A stretch of DNA of 33,372 nucleotides from an uncultured Mycoplasmatota bacterium (GTDB lineage Bacteria > Bacillota_I > Bacilli_A > RF39 > UBA660), in the NCBI GenBank assembly GCA_947649355.1, contig CANSRG010000011.1, forward strand, positions 1 to 33,372. Direction: 5' to 3'. The notes under the pieces were generated by a model. It had not been told where the DNA came from. It searched no databases and was given only the letters and a program-made list of their open reading frames with translations. A program made the translations under genes and the position numbers. Positions within the stretch are counted from its first letter, which is position 1. The number at the start of each line of letters is the position of its first letter. Positions 8,501 through 15,741 of this stretch are shown here, in pieces.

Positions 8501-10125
8501 ATTGGTTTGCAGCTCGAGCATTTAATTTATATCAAGATATTACGAAAAATGTTCATCCAGTTGCAGGAATAGGATATAGTACTACAGAACCTACAAATAA
8601 AGAAGTCGTGGCAAGACTAGTAAATCCTAGTGTTCCAGTAACAATTACAAATAATAATGGAAGTGATACCTATATTTTTAAAGAAAATGGAGAATTTACA
8701 TTTGAATTTGTAGATGAAAATGGTATTACTGGTTCTGCAAAAGCCAAAGTAGACTGGATAGATAAAACTCCACCAACAGGAAAAGTTGTATATAGTACAA
8801 CAACAAAAACGAGAGAAGAAGTCGTGGCTACATTAACAGATTTATCAGAAGAAGTTACTGTAAAAAATCATCATGCAGACGAAGAAGAAGAAAACGAAAA
8901 CACAGATCCATTTAGCTTTACATTTAGTGAAAATGGTACTCATATTTTTGAAATTGAAGACCGCGCTGGAAATGTTACAAAAATAGAAGCAACAGTAAGT
9001 TGGATTGACTTAGAGCCACCTACAGTAGAATTATCTTACGACAAAGAAACCCTTACAAATCAAGATGTAACTGTAACCCTTGTAAATGAAAGCGAAGAGA
9101 TAAAAGTTTTAAATAACAATAATAGTAAAAGTTATACATTTCATAAAAATGGAAGTTTTGAATTTATCGTTTCTGATATAGCTGGAAATGTTACAAGAAT
9201 TACTGCAAGTGTTGGATGGATTGACAAAACAGCACCTACTGCAAATATAGAATATAACATAACAGAAAAAACTAAAAATCCAGTTATAGCAAAATTAGTA
9301 GGGTTTAGTGAAGACGTGATTATATTAAATAATGATGGTAAACAAGAATATACATTTATGGAAAATGGCGAATTTAATTTTGAAATAGAAGATAAAGCAG
9401 GAAACAAAAACCGTATCACAGCTAAAGTAGATTGGATAGAAAAAGAAAACAAACCAGAAAATCCAGGAAAACCTAGTGAGCCTGAAAACCCAAGCAACCC
9501 AGAAGAACCTAGTAATCCTGAGAATCCAAGTAATCCAGAAGAACCTAGTAATCCTGAGAATCCAAGTAATCCAGAAGAACCTAGCAATCCTGAGAATCCA
9601 AGTAATCCAGAAGAACCTAGTAATCCTGAAAATCCAAGTAACCCAGAAGAACCAAATGTTCCTACTAAAGTATGGAAAACAATCATCAATGGAAACTTTA
9701 GTGTAAGAGTAAAATCATCAGAAGAAAATTTAAATTTAAAAATAAAAAGATTATCTTTAAATGAAAAATTAAAAGCAAAAGTTGCTAGTAATAATTATGA
9801 TTACTATGAATTAAAATTAAATGAAAATAATGAAACTATGACTATAAGTTTTGAATACCCATCAGGTAAAACAATTAAATCTGTATATTTTGTAACAGAC
9901 AATGAAGTATTAAAACAAATGGAGTATAAAAAAACAACTAAAAATGAAATAGAAATTGAAACATCTAAATTAGGAAAAATCTTATTTGTTTATGAAGAAG
10001 AAAAACAATCAACTGTAACAGAAGAAAAGAAAACAGAATATACTTATTTATTAGTAATCATTGGTGTATTAGCAATTATAAATGTAGTACTAATCATCGA
10101 TAGAATAAGACGTAGAAAAAAATAA
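5530..10125 (+). CDS. Large membrane-anchored surface protein: NPCBM, transglutaminase-like, F5/8C, Ig-like repeats
   Basis: A 1531-aa extracellular protein. A signal/anchor helix (about residues 11-30) is followed by an NPCBM-like carbohydrate-binding module (about 50-200; GWGQITLD, LFLKGISAHAIS, YGVDASRG). A helical region precedes a segment with GSVCGGLSKTG (Cys468) and GQPGHAAYLEY (His494), then MWSIKNNISGW, reminiscent of the Cys-His core of transglutaminase-like peptidases. Next come an F5/8 type C-like domain (about 855-1003), four Ig-like repeats (about 1008-1303, each ending in xVxWID/E), a Pro-rich stalk (about 1307-1377), a small beta domain (about 1380-1490) and a C-terminal helix (1505-1524) with a basic tail RIRRRKK. 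There is no LPXTG, so it is anchored by membrane helices. A glycan-binding surface enzyme is plausible, but the activity is not proven. It is a single-gene transcript with its own promoter and terminator. Confidence 0.8.
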   Translation: MKLKQIEKRNIIELSCLIALIIICVVFLSVKNRVFKESYAIEEPKFKYLSDIEYIKNSSSVGWGQITLDQNLETKYNNGLISLIVNGQQKLFLKGISAHAISTLIYDISSYNYDYLSMYYGVDASRGTNGNGVKFSIYTSKDGENWDLQTPVSPPVKKGNSEAEFLNLKLNGAKYIKLYCHNNGNATADHCVYANAKLYKEGYVEDNAPYNFIKTLEEYDEILKKNEDTILQSNELALLQRKFVSAFGFELLQGIAHLDEERKNALEWLMTDIDALRYYITGGKPTGSYVNSLNVFFKLYAAYKNDLKDTTRTEYTVLGDLYKRMMISLSLTHSANVCLWVGGNQCSDAVPRYAVYKKMRKDNILVNKVFETLNIEEMRWVMNNNIDDEEIEWLNHHIRRYPTSTMPYNIDPYRYITYRFGYNYGLAQYYDENNYDSWNEKYHLSQYNITYQAGKPKLWIVFEQGSVCGGLSKTGSNINGSLGNPSAVIGQPGHAAYLEYSETSDGKGMWSIKNNISGWTGSEKSERLLCAWGSNNWDSYYQVSYVPYAQEALNDLENYNKALETMILADLYPDQLEKLERIYEKALEYQSINMDAWVGLIRTYQKNTAKTEEDYIELARRISESLYAFPLPMFDILNLINTNLQGTKYYATYTNYIRIGLEKGKEANAENTNVLQPSITRTMANYLLGNKDYSIASFSFDGEDAGKIKLGSKFEGNGVRWDYSLDNGTTWTATSESFVQLTKEEISKITEENDIKIHIVGVNYDPANIYTIDIKKATTPTHLFGNDLENRVVGVDLTYEWRNSESDAWTSYKTASPNNLGNKALYVRIGATQTFLPSDSLTFQFTEDNQPDTRKYIPVSHLSIHAVSTEAVNNGGRAAYAIDGNYNTRYHSAWNGTDTERYIVIKLDRPVILSAVEFVPAGGGNGKIYDGTIYGSADGENWEELAKETNIRYTNQANTVEEAIANTKSFEIEEPKQVQYVKIVANRTNGNWFAARAFNLYQDITKNVHPVAGIGYSTTEPTNKEVVARLVNPSVPVTITNNNGSDTYIFKENGEFTFEFVDENGITGSAKAKVDWIDKTPPTGKVVYSTTTKTREEVVATLTDLSEEVTVKNHHADEEEENENTDPFSFTFSENGTHIFEIEDRAGNVTKIEATVSWIDLEPPTVELSYDKETLTNQDVTVTLVNESEEIKVLNNNNSKSYTFHKNGSFEFIVSDIAGNVTRITASVGWIDKTAPTANIEYNITEKTKNPVIAKLVGFSEDVIILNNDGKQEYTFMENGEFNFEIEDKAGNKNRITAKVDWIEKENKPENPGKPSEPENPSNPEEPSNPENPSNPEEPSNPENPSNPEEPSNPENPSNPEEPSNPENPSNPEEPNVPTKVWKTIINGNFSVRVKSSEENLNLKIKRLSLNEKLKAKVASNNYDYYELKLNENNETMTISFEYPSGKTIKSVYFVTDNEVLKQMEYKKTTKNEIEIETSKLGKILFVYEEEKQSTVTEEKKTEYTYLLVIIGVLAIINVVLIIDRIRRRKK
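9505..9648 (+). repeat. Four 36-bp tandem repeats encoding a Pro-rich stalk
   Basis: Four consecutive 36-bp units each encode EPSNPENPSNPE, flanked by degenerate copies of the same pattern (9448-9660). Units differ by only a few silent bases. Such in-frame repeats form an extended spacer between the membrane and the outer domains and can change in number by slippage without breaking the frame. Confidence 0.9.
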
Positions 10126-10150
10126 AAGAAGAAGCGAAATCTTCTTTTTT
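10124..10150 (+). terminator. Terminator after the large surface protein
   Basis: A 9-bp stem (AAAAGAAGA, 10124-10132, against 10140-10148) with loop AGCGAAA and a run of T. It overlaps the stop codon of the surface protein gene. Confidence 0.7.
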
Positions 10151-10154
10151 GTTG

Positions 10155-10160
10155 TATAAT
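10155..10160 (+). promoter_or_regulatory. -10 element of the rarA promoter
   Basis: A perfect TATAAT lies 23 bases before the rarA ATG, just after the preceding terminator. No convincing -35 is seen at 17 bp. AGAGGGAAG before 10184 is the ribosome-binding site. Confidence 0.45.
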
Positions 10161-10183
10161 AAAAAACAGAAAGAGGGAAGAAC

Positions 10184-11491
10184 ATGTTTGATTTATTTAA
10201 AGAACAAACAAATTGTTATACTCCATTAGCCGAAAAGATGCGTCCAACTTGTTTAGAAGATTTTTATGGTCAAGAGAAACTAATTGGAAAAAATTCTTCT
10301 CTTCGTAAAATGATTTTCAATGATACTCTTTTTTCGATGATTTTTTGGGGTCCTCCTGGTGTAGGGAAAACAACACTTGCAAAAATAATTGCTAGTGAAA
10401 CCAATTCGGCCTTTCTTGAATTATCAGCAGTAACCCAAGGAGTAAAAGAGATTAAAGAAATTATTGAAATTGCTAAATTTAATAAATTAGAAAACAAAAA
10501 AACAATAGTGTTTGTCGATGAAATTCATCGTTTTAATAAAGCCCAACAAGATGCTTTCTTGCCATTTGTAGAAAAAGGAGATATTATTTTGATTGGAGCG
10601 ACAACAGAAAATCCATCATTTGAAGTAAATCAAGCATTACTTTCAAGATCAAAAGTATATGTTTTAGAAAGATTAAAAGAAGAAGACATTATAAATATTT
10701 TAAAAAGAGTTTTAACAAAGGAAGAATATCTTCATATCAAAATTGACGAAGAAGTACTTTTAATGATTGCAAATTATAGTAATGGGGATGCAAGAGTTGC
10801 ACTTAATACTTTAGAAAACATCATAGAGTATGTTCCTTTAAAGAAAAATAGAAAATATATAAAAAAAGAAAATATCAAAAGTTTTTTTGAAAATAAAACA
10901 TATTTGTATGATAAAAATGGGGAAGAGCACTATAATTTCATTTCCGCCCTTCATAAATCCATGCGTAATAGTGAACCAGATTCGGCCCTGTATTATTTAG
11001 CAAGAATGTTAGAAGCCGGAGAAGACCCTCTATATATTGGAAGAAGACTGATTCGCTTTGCCTCAGAAGATATTGGACTTGCTAATCCTGATGCCCTAGT
11101 TCAAGCCACAAATGCATATGCTGCAGCAATGTATAATGGAATGCCAGAATGCAATGTAAATTTAGCCCAAGCAGTAGTTTATTTAAGTGTAAGTCCAAAA
11201 TCAAACTCTTTGTATGAAGCATATAATAAAGCAAAATTAGATGCAATAAATACCCCAAATTTAAAAGTTCCACTTCACTTAAGAAATGCCATCACAAACT
11301 TAGATAAAGAATTAGGTGTAGGAAAGGGCTATTGTTATGCTCATGAAACAGAAAATAAAATTACCAATATGACAACAATGCCAGAAGAATTAAAAAATCA
11401 TAAATACTATGAACCAACAAACATTGGCAAAGAAAAAAATATAAAAGCAGTTTTAGAAAATATTGAAAAAATTAGAAAAGAACAAGAATAA
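10184..11491 (+). CDS. rarA: Replication-associated recombination protein A (RarA/MgsA), AAA+ ATPase
   Basis: A 435-aa clamp-loader-like AAA+ ATPase that acts at stalled replication forks and in recombination. It opens with [20 protein letters not shown], typical of the family, then Walker A GPPGVGKT (56-63), Walker B VFVDEIHR (109-116), sensor 1 GATTEN (138-143) and the C-terminal MgsA-type oligomerisation region, including [20 protein letters not shown]. Length and motifs are complete. It appears to be the first gene of a run with the D,D-carboxypeptidase (41-bp gap, no terminator between) and the XRE regulator. Nothing suggests a functional tie with the wall gene beyond co-transcription. 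Confidence 0.95.
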   Translation: MFDLFKEQTNCYTPLAEKMRPTCLEDFYGQEKLIGKNSSLRKMIFNDTLFSMIFWGPPGVGKTTLAKIIASETNSAFLELSAVTQGVKEIKEIIEIAKFNKLENKKTIVFVDEIHRFNKAQQDAFLPFVEKGDIILIGATTENPSFEVNQALLSRSKVYVLERLKEEDIINILKRVLTKEEYLHIKIDEEVLLMIANYSNGDARVALNTLENIIEYVPLKKNRKYIKKENIKSFFENKTYLYDKNGEEHYNFISALHKSMRNSEPDSALYYLARMLEAGEDPLYIGRRLIRFASEDIGLANPDALVQATNAYAAAMYNGMPECNVNLAQAVVYLSVSPKSNSLYEAYNKAKLDAINTPNLKVPLHLRNAITNLDKELGVGKGYCYAHETENKITNMTTMPEELKNHKYYEPTNIGKEKNIKAVLENIEKIRKEQE

Positions 11492-11532
11492 AAAAACTAT
11501 AAAGTAATAAAATGAAATATGAGGTGATTTTT

Positions 11533-12702
11533 TTGAAAAAAATCCTTTTTCTCGTATTTTTAAGTTTTTTATTTCTATTAAATGTAAATGGTGCCACGCC
11601 AGAAATATCATCCAGAAATGCGATTTTATTAAATGGAAATGATGGAACGATTTTATATGAAAAAAATGCAGAAGAAATAGTATCCATTGCATCATTGACA
11701 AAAATTATGACCGCGATTGTAGCTCTAGAGCAAATAAAAGATTTAGAAGAAAGTATAATATTACAAAAAGAAGATTTTGCAGGACTTCGTGAAGCAAATG
11801 CATCGGTTGCAGGATTTAAAATCAATGAAGAAGTAACATACAAAGATTTAATGTATGGCTTGTTGTTTCCTTCTGGTGCAGATGCAGCAAAAGCACTAAC
11901 GAGATTACTAGGCGGAAAAAATCATTTTATCTATTTAATGAATGAAAAAGCAAAAGAGCTTGGACTAGAAAAAACAAGTTTTAAAAATGAAACTGGCTTA
12001 GAAGAAATAGGACATCATTCTACAGTAAAAGATGTTGCAACCTTTTTTTTATATGCTCTTGAAAATGCAGATTTCCAAGAATTCGTGACAACACCTACTT
12101 ATACAACAAAAAATAAACAACATACATTCTTAAGTACACTAGAAAATTATCACAAAAAATACCAAATAGAAATGGACTATCTACAAGGAGGAAAGACTGG
12201 CTGGACAAGTGAAGCAGGTCTTTGCTTAGCAACGTATGCTTATAAAAATAATAATACTTATGTCTTTGTAACTGCAGGTTCTTATAATGGGGGAGCATCT
12301 CATATTACCGATGCCAAAAAAGTGTATGATTACTATATTGAAAATTTTGAAAATCAAATTTTAGTAGAAAAAGAAAGTAAAATTTTAGAATTACCTATGT
12401 TAATAGGTGGAAAAATGAACTTTTATGCCGAAAAAAACATTACAGCATATTTGCCAAAAGAAATAAAAAAAGAAGAAATTACTTTAGAATATGTTGGAGA
12501 AAACAAGATTTATCCTTGGACAAAGAAAGATACTTTATTAGGTCATGTTAAAGTGAAATATCTTGGAAAAGTAATTGATAAAATTGAAATATATCAAAAA
12601 GAAAATTCATCTTATCCGTATCTTTGGGGGATATTAGGGATAGGAATTTTTTTCTTTATAAAAAAAAGAAATAGAAAAAAAAGACGGAAAATGTTATACT
12701 AA
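11533..12702 (+). CDS. D-alanyl-D-alanine carboxypeptidase (peptidase S11, DacF/DacA type)
   Basis: A 389-aa penicillin-binding protein that trims the terminal D-Ala from peptidoglycan stem peptides outside the cell. The signal peptide (about residues 1-21) ends NVNGA. The catalytic motifs are SLTK (Ser54, Lys57), SGA (114-116, in place of the common SGN) and KTG (221-223). A C-terminal domain follows (about 265-350), then a membrane helix (about 365-377) with a very basic tail. I chose the TTG at 11533 because GAGGTG (11521-11526) lies six bases before it; the ATG at 11512 lies upstream of this site. The SGA variant replaces Asn with Ala and could alter beta-lactam or substrate handling. Which paralogue (dacA, dacF) this is cannot be decided. 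Confidence 0.88.
   Translation: MKKILFLVFLSFLFLLNVNGATPEISSRNAILLNGNDGTILYEKNAEEIVSIASLTKIMTAIVALEQIKDLEESIILQKEDFAGLREANASVAGFKINEEVTYKDLMYGLLFPSGADAAKALTRLLGGKNHFIYLMNEKAKELGLEKTSFKNETGLEEIGHHSTVKDVATFFLYALENADFQEFVTTPTYTTKNKQHTFLSTLENYHKKYQIEMDYLQGGKTGWTSEAGLCLATYAYKNNNTYVFVTAGSYNGGASHITDAKKVYDYYIENFENQILVEKESKILELPMLIGGKMNFYAEKNITAYLPKEIKKEEITLEYVGENKIYPWTKKDTLLGHVKVKYLGKVIDKIEIYQKENSSYPYLWGILGIGIFFFIKKRNRKKRRKMLY
12692..12700 (+). promoter_or_regulatory. Possible extended -10 promoter for the XRE regulator
   Basis: TGT-TATACT lies at the 3' end of the carboxypeptidase gene, 19 bases before the ATG at 12720. It may give the regulator its own promoter besides read-through. The -35 is not recognisable. 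Confidence 0.4.
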
Positions 12703-12719
12703 AAAAAGTGGTGATACAA

Positions 12720-13403
12720 ATGGATCAAATTCGGATTGGGAAAAAAATTAAAGAAATTAGAATGAAAGAAGGATTAACTCAAAAAGAATTCGCCGATTTA
12801 TTTGGAGTAACCTATCAAGCTGTATCTAAATGGGAAAGAGGTTTAAATATTCCAGATATAGGAACTCTAACACAAATATGTACTAAATTTTCCTATGATG
12901 TTCATGAATTATTGACTGGACAAAAACAAAGAAAAGATAAAAAAATATTATATATGGGTATAACTTTATTTTTAATTGTACTCCTTTTTCTTTTATTCTT
13001 TTTAAAAAAAGACAATTTTACTTTTAAAACCCTTTCTTCAAACTGTGAAAATTTTAATATCACAGGCTCCATTGCATACAACAAAGAAAAAACTTCTATT
13101 TACATATCAAATATTTCTTACTGTGGAGAAAAAGAAACCAAAAAATATCAAAGTATTGAATGTAATTTATATGAAATCAATAAAGATACAAAAATAAGAA
13201 TAGAAAATTATAGTTTTAGAGAAGAAAAAAGTGTATTATTAGAAGAATTTTTGAAAAAAATAACCTTTAAAGTGGATGATTACATCGCTTCTTGTAAAAA
13301 TTATCAAGAAAATACTTTATTTTTAGAAATAGACGCGATGGAAGAAAATGGCGAGATAAGTTTCTTTAAAATTCCACTAAAATTAGAAAATAATTGTGCT
13401 TGA
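12720..13403 (+). CDS. Membrane-tethered XRE-family regulator
   Basis: A 227-aa protein. Residues about 6-60 are a helix-turn-helix of XRE/HTH_3 type (GKKIKEIRMKEGLTQKEFAD, then VTYQAVSKWERGLNIPD). One transmembrane helix follows (about 77-95), and then about 130 residues that would be outside the cell, with five cysteines. I chose the ATG at 12720, six bases after AGTGGTG; a GTG at 12708 overlaps that site. The topology suggests a one-component regulator that senses something outside and binds DNA from the membrane. The target is unknown, but the next gene's promoter overlaps its stop codon, which makes it a candidate. I do not recognise the extracellular domain. Confidence 0.75.
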   Translation: MDQIRIGKKIKEIRMKEGLTQKEFADLFGVTYQAVSKWERGLNIPDIGTLTQICTKFSYDVHELLTGQKQRKDKKILYMGITLFLIVLLFLLFFLKKDNFTFKTLSSNCENFNITGSIAYNKEKTSIYISNISYCGEKETKKYQSIECNLYEINKDTKIRIENYSFREEKSVLLEEFLKKITFKVDDYIASCKNYQENTLFLEIDAMEENGEISFFKIPLKLENNCA

Positions 13404-13428
13404 CGAAAAGGGGGTACATTGTGATAAA
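13400..13428 (+). promoter_or_regulatory. Promoter of the 464-aa SipW-type protein, G5 run in spacer
   Basis: TTGACG (13400-13405), a 17-bp spacer and GATAAA (13423-13428) form a good sigma-A promoter; TAAAAT at 13425 is an alternative -10. The spacer holds GGGGG (13411-13415). The -35 overlaps the stop codon of the upstream regulator. Confidence 0.65.
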
Positions 13429-13457
13429 ATCATCATAGGAAGCTATGGTGTTTTTAA

Positions 13458-14852
13458 ATGAAATTACAAAAATTTAAAGAGAAAAATAGAAAAAAAGTAA
13501 ATATAATATTATTTACAATCGGATGCATTTTACTAATAGGAGGAGTATTTTTCTATTCTTCTTTTGCACTATATGAAGTAAAAGAAGAGTTTAATGTGAT
13601 AAAAGGAAATGTCGAAAGTCCAGGTGAAATATACTTTGCTTATTATATAGATGATGTAATAACAACAAATATGCCTACAAAGACTAGTGGCTACACCCTA
13701 GCAGGTAAATCAAATTGTACTAATGGAGTAACGATTGATTGGAATGGAGAGAAATGGCTTGCCGAAGTAGATTATTCAAAGTATCAAAAAGAATCTTTGT
13801 CTAAAACAAAATGTAATTTATATTTTGAAAAATTTTCAGAAATATTAGTAGAATGTGGGAAAAACGGAAAAGATGCAAGCATTTGTATAAAAGAATATGG
13901 AGAAAAATCAAGTGAGATAGTAAATGACGATACATTAGACCATAATTTAAGATATATAGGGCAAAATCCAAACAACTACATTGATATAGGTGATAAAGAT
14001 GCAGCTGGAGAAAAGATTTTATGGCGTATCATAGGAAGTTTTAATAATATACAAAACAAAATAGATAACTCTTTAGAAACTAGAATAAAAATAAGACGAG
14101 AAAAAACCATTGGCGAATATAGTTGGGATACTTCAAATAGTGATTTAAATAATGGTTCTGGAGTAAATGAATGGAGTAGTGCGAAACTAAACACCTTGTT
14201 AAATGATTATTACTATAATAGTTTAACTAACCAAACTTGCTATATAAATTCAATGAATCGAACGACTCCTTGTGACTTTTCTAGCACAGGCTTATCAGAA
14301 GAAGCAAAAAAATATATCGAAGATGCTTTATGGAATACAGGAAGTAATGGAGAAGAATTAGAAGAAGATAAAATTAAAACGGGTAAATTTTACGATTTAG
14401 AAAGAAGTATCAATACAGGTAAAATTTGTACTTTAAATAACAATTGTAATGATAATGTAGAAAGAACAACCAAATGGACAGGAAAAATAGGCCTTATCTA
14501 TCCTTCTGATTTTGGGTTTGCAACGAGTGGAGGAAACACCACAAGTAGAGCTACTTGTTTAGAGAAAAATTTATATGAATGGGATAGTAATATGAGAGAT
14601 TGCATCGAAAATAATTGGCTTTTAGATAATACAAGTTTTCAATGGACAATCACACCAAGTGCTTATCACAATCTAGAAGCTAAAAATAGTGCTTATGTTG
14701 CTTTTCGTATTAACAAAGATGGAATTGTTTATGGAAGTTATACTTATAATAAATTTTTAGTATATCCAACCACTTATTTAAAAGCAAATGTGAAAATATT
14801 AAGTGGTACTGGGGAAAAAGAAAATCCTTATATTGTATCTTTAAGTGAATGA
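13458..14852 (+). CDS. SipW-type secreted surface protein with DUF6273-like domain
   Basis: A 464-aa protein with a basic start, one hydrophobic helix (about residues 14-37) ending SSFALYEV, and a short N-terminal domain with the Cys pair Cys87/Cys119. The FALYE/FAYWQ-like end of the helix resembles TasA/CalY-type precursors processed by SipW-class signal peptidase. The main domain (about 160-460) contains KILWRIIGSFN, NEWSSAKLNTLLNDYYY, IGLIYPSDFGFA and FQWTITPS. Conserved W, LN and surface-lectin-like features recall DUF6273 domains common in gut Firmicutes, although this is by resemblance only. Several Cys suggest disulfides outside the cell. The gene stands alone, with its own promoter and terminator. 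Function unknown; adhesion or glycan binding is a guess. Confidence 0.65.
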   Translation: MKLQKFKEKNRKKVNIILFTIGCILLIGGVFFYSSFALYEVKEEFNVIKGNVESPGEIYFAYYIDDVITTNMPTKTSGYTLAGKSNCTNGVTIDWNGEKWLAEVDYSKYQKESLSKTKCNLYFEKFSEILVECGKNGKDASICIKEYGEKSSEIVNDDTLDHNLRYIGQNPNNYIDIGDKDAAGEKILWRIIGSFNNIQNKIDNSLETRIKIRREKTIGEYSWDTSNSDLNNGSGVNEWSSAKLNTLLNDYYYNSLTNQTCYINSMNRTTPCDFSSTGLSEEAKKYIEDALWNTGSNGEELEEDKIKTGKFYDLERSINTGKICTLNNNCNDNVERTTKWTGKIGLIYPSDFGFATSGGNTTSRATCLEKNLYEWDSNMRDCIENNWLLDNTSFQWTITPSAYHNLEAKNSAYVAFRINKDGIVYGSYTYNKFLVYPTTYLKANVKILSGTGEKENPYIVSLSE

Positions 14853-14867
14853 AAAGTTCACTTTTTT
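14843..14867 (+). terminator. Terminator after the 464-aa surface protein
   Basis: A 7-bp stem (AAGTGAA, 14843-14849, against TTCACTT, 14857-14863) with a 7-nt loop and six T. The stop codon TGA is inside the hairpin. Confidence 0.7.
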
Positions 14868-14928
14868 GTAAACAAAATGTAAAACAAATAATATTTTTAC
14901 AAAAAATAAAACGAAGTTTACAAAAAAA

Positions 14929-14957
14929 TAGACGAACAAGCAATTTTTTGATATGAT
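14929..14957 (+). promoter_or_regulatory. Probable promoter of the prpC-prkC-rsgA-rpe operon
   Basis: TAGACG (14929-14934), 17 bp, then TGA-TATGAT (14949-14957), an extended -10. GAGGTG precedes the prpC ATG. The -35 matches four of six consensus bases, so confidence is moderate. Confidence 0.45.
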
Positions 14958-14997
14958 TAAATAAATAAAAAGAGAATACATTATAAAGAGGTGAATT

Positions 14998-15741
14998 ATG
15001 AAATCATATTATTTAACAGACACAGGAAAAGTAAGAAGTCATAACGAAGATTCTGTCTCTATTGTAAAAAATGGAAGTGGAGAACACCTTCTTATTGTCG
15101 CGGATGGCATGGGAGGACATCGTGCAGGAGAGATTGCCTCAAGTCTTGCCGTGACACATTTTGGGAAACGTTTTTCTCAAATTAGCAGTATCGGTTCAAA
15201 ATTAGATGCTGTAAATTGGTTAAATGATAATGTAAGTGAAATAAATGAAGCAATTTTAGAATATGCAAATAATCATCAAGACTCAACAGGACTTGGAACA
15301 ACATTAGTACTAGCATTACTAACAGAAGACTATTTAATATTTGGAAATATAGGAGACTCGACAGGATTTGTTTTGAAAAATAATAAACTTCATCAAATAA
15401 CAAAACCTCATACATTGGTAAGTTTACTAGTAGAAGCAGGTCAGCTAACAGAAGAAGAAGCAAAAAATCATCCTAAGAAAAATGTCTTAATGAAAGCTTT
15501 AGGCGCAGCAGAAAAAATTGATATGGATATTTTTGATGTTGAAAAAGAAGTGGATGGTATATTCCTTTGTAGTGATGGACTCACAAACATGCTTTCAACA
15601 GAACAAATAGAAAAAGTGTTACAAGAAGATATTTCAATCGAAGAAAAAGTAAAAAAATTGATTCGTAAAACGAACGCTAGAGGGGGTAGTGACAATATAT
15701 CTGTCGCATTTTTAGATAAGATAAGTGGGTGGAAAGAATGA
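14998..15741 (+). CDS. prpC: PP2C-type protein phosphatase PrpC/Stp
   Basis: A 247-aa soluble, metal-dependent Ser/Thr phosphatase that reverses phosphorylation by the kinase encoded next. PP2C motifs are complete: VRSHNEDSV (metal ligand region, residues 12-20), VADGMGGHRAGEIAS (34-48, Asp36), GLGTTL, GNIGDST, CSDGLTNML and GGSDNISV near the C-terminus. The length is normal (B. subtilis PrpC is similar). The stop overlaps the prkC start region (ATGA), giving translational coupling, which keeps kinase and phosphatase amounts linked. Confidence 0.95.
   Translation: MKSYYLTDTGKVRSHNEDSVSIVKNGSGEHLLIVADGMGGHRAGEIASSLAVTHFGKRFSQISSIGSKLDAVNWLNDNVSEINEAILEYANNHQDSTGLGTTLVLALLTEDYLIFGNIGDSTGFVLKNNKLHQITKPHTLVSLLVEAGQLTEEEAKNHPKKNVLMKALGAAEKIDMDIFDVEKEVDGIFLCSDGLTNMLSTEQIEKVLQEDISIEEKVKKLIRKTNARGGSDNISVAFLDKISGWKE

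Noticed and set aside
9505-9648. CRISPR array
   Set aside because: The repeats are contiguous, in frame and coding, with no unique spacers. The same holds for the LRR repeats at 24544-25083.
9141-9689. 182-codon minus-strand ORF rich in Gly, Ser and Leu
   Set aside because: It is the mirror of the Pro-rich repeat region of the surface protein; periodic codons on the plus strand keep the other frame open. No ribosome-binding site or promoter.
9476-9706. Plus-strand ORF in another frame of the Pro-rich repeats
   Set aside because: Shadow of the repeat array within an obvious long gene.
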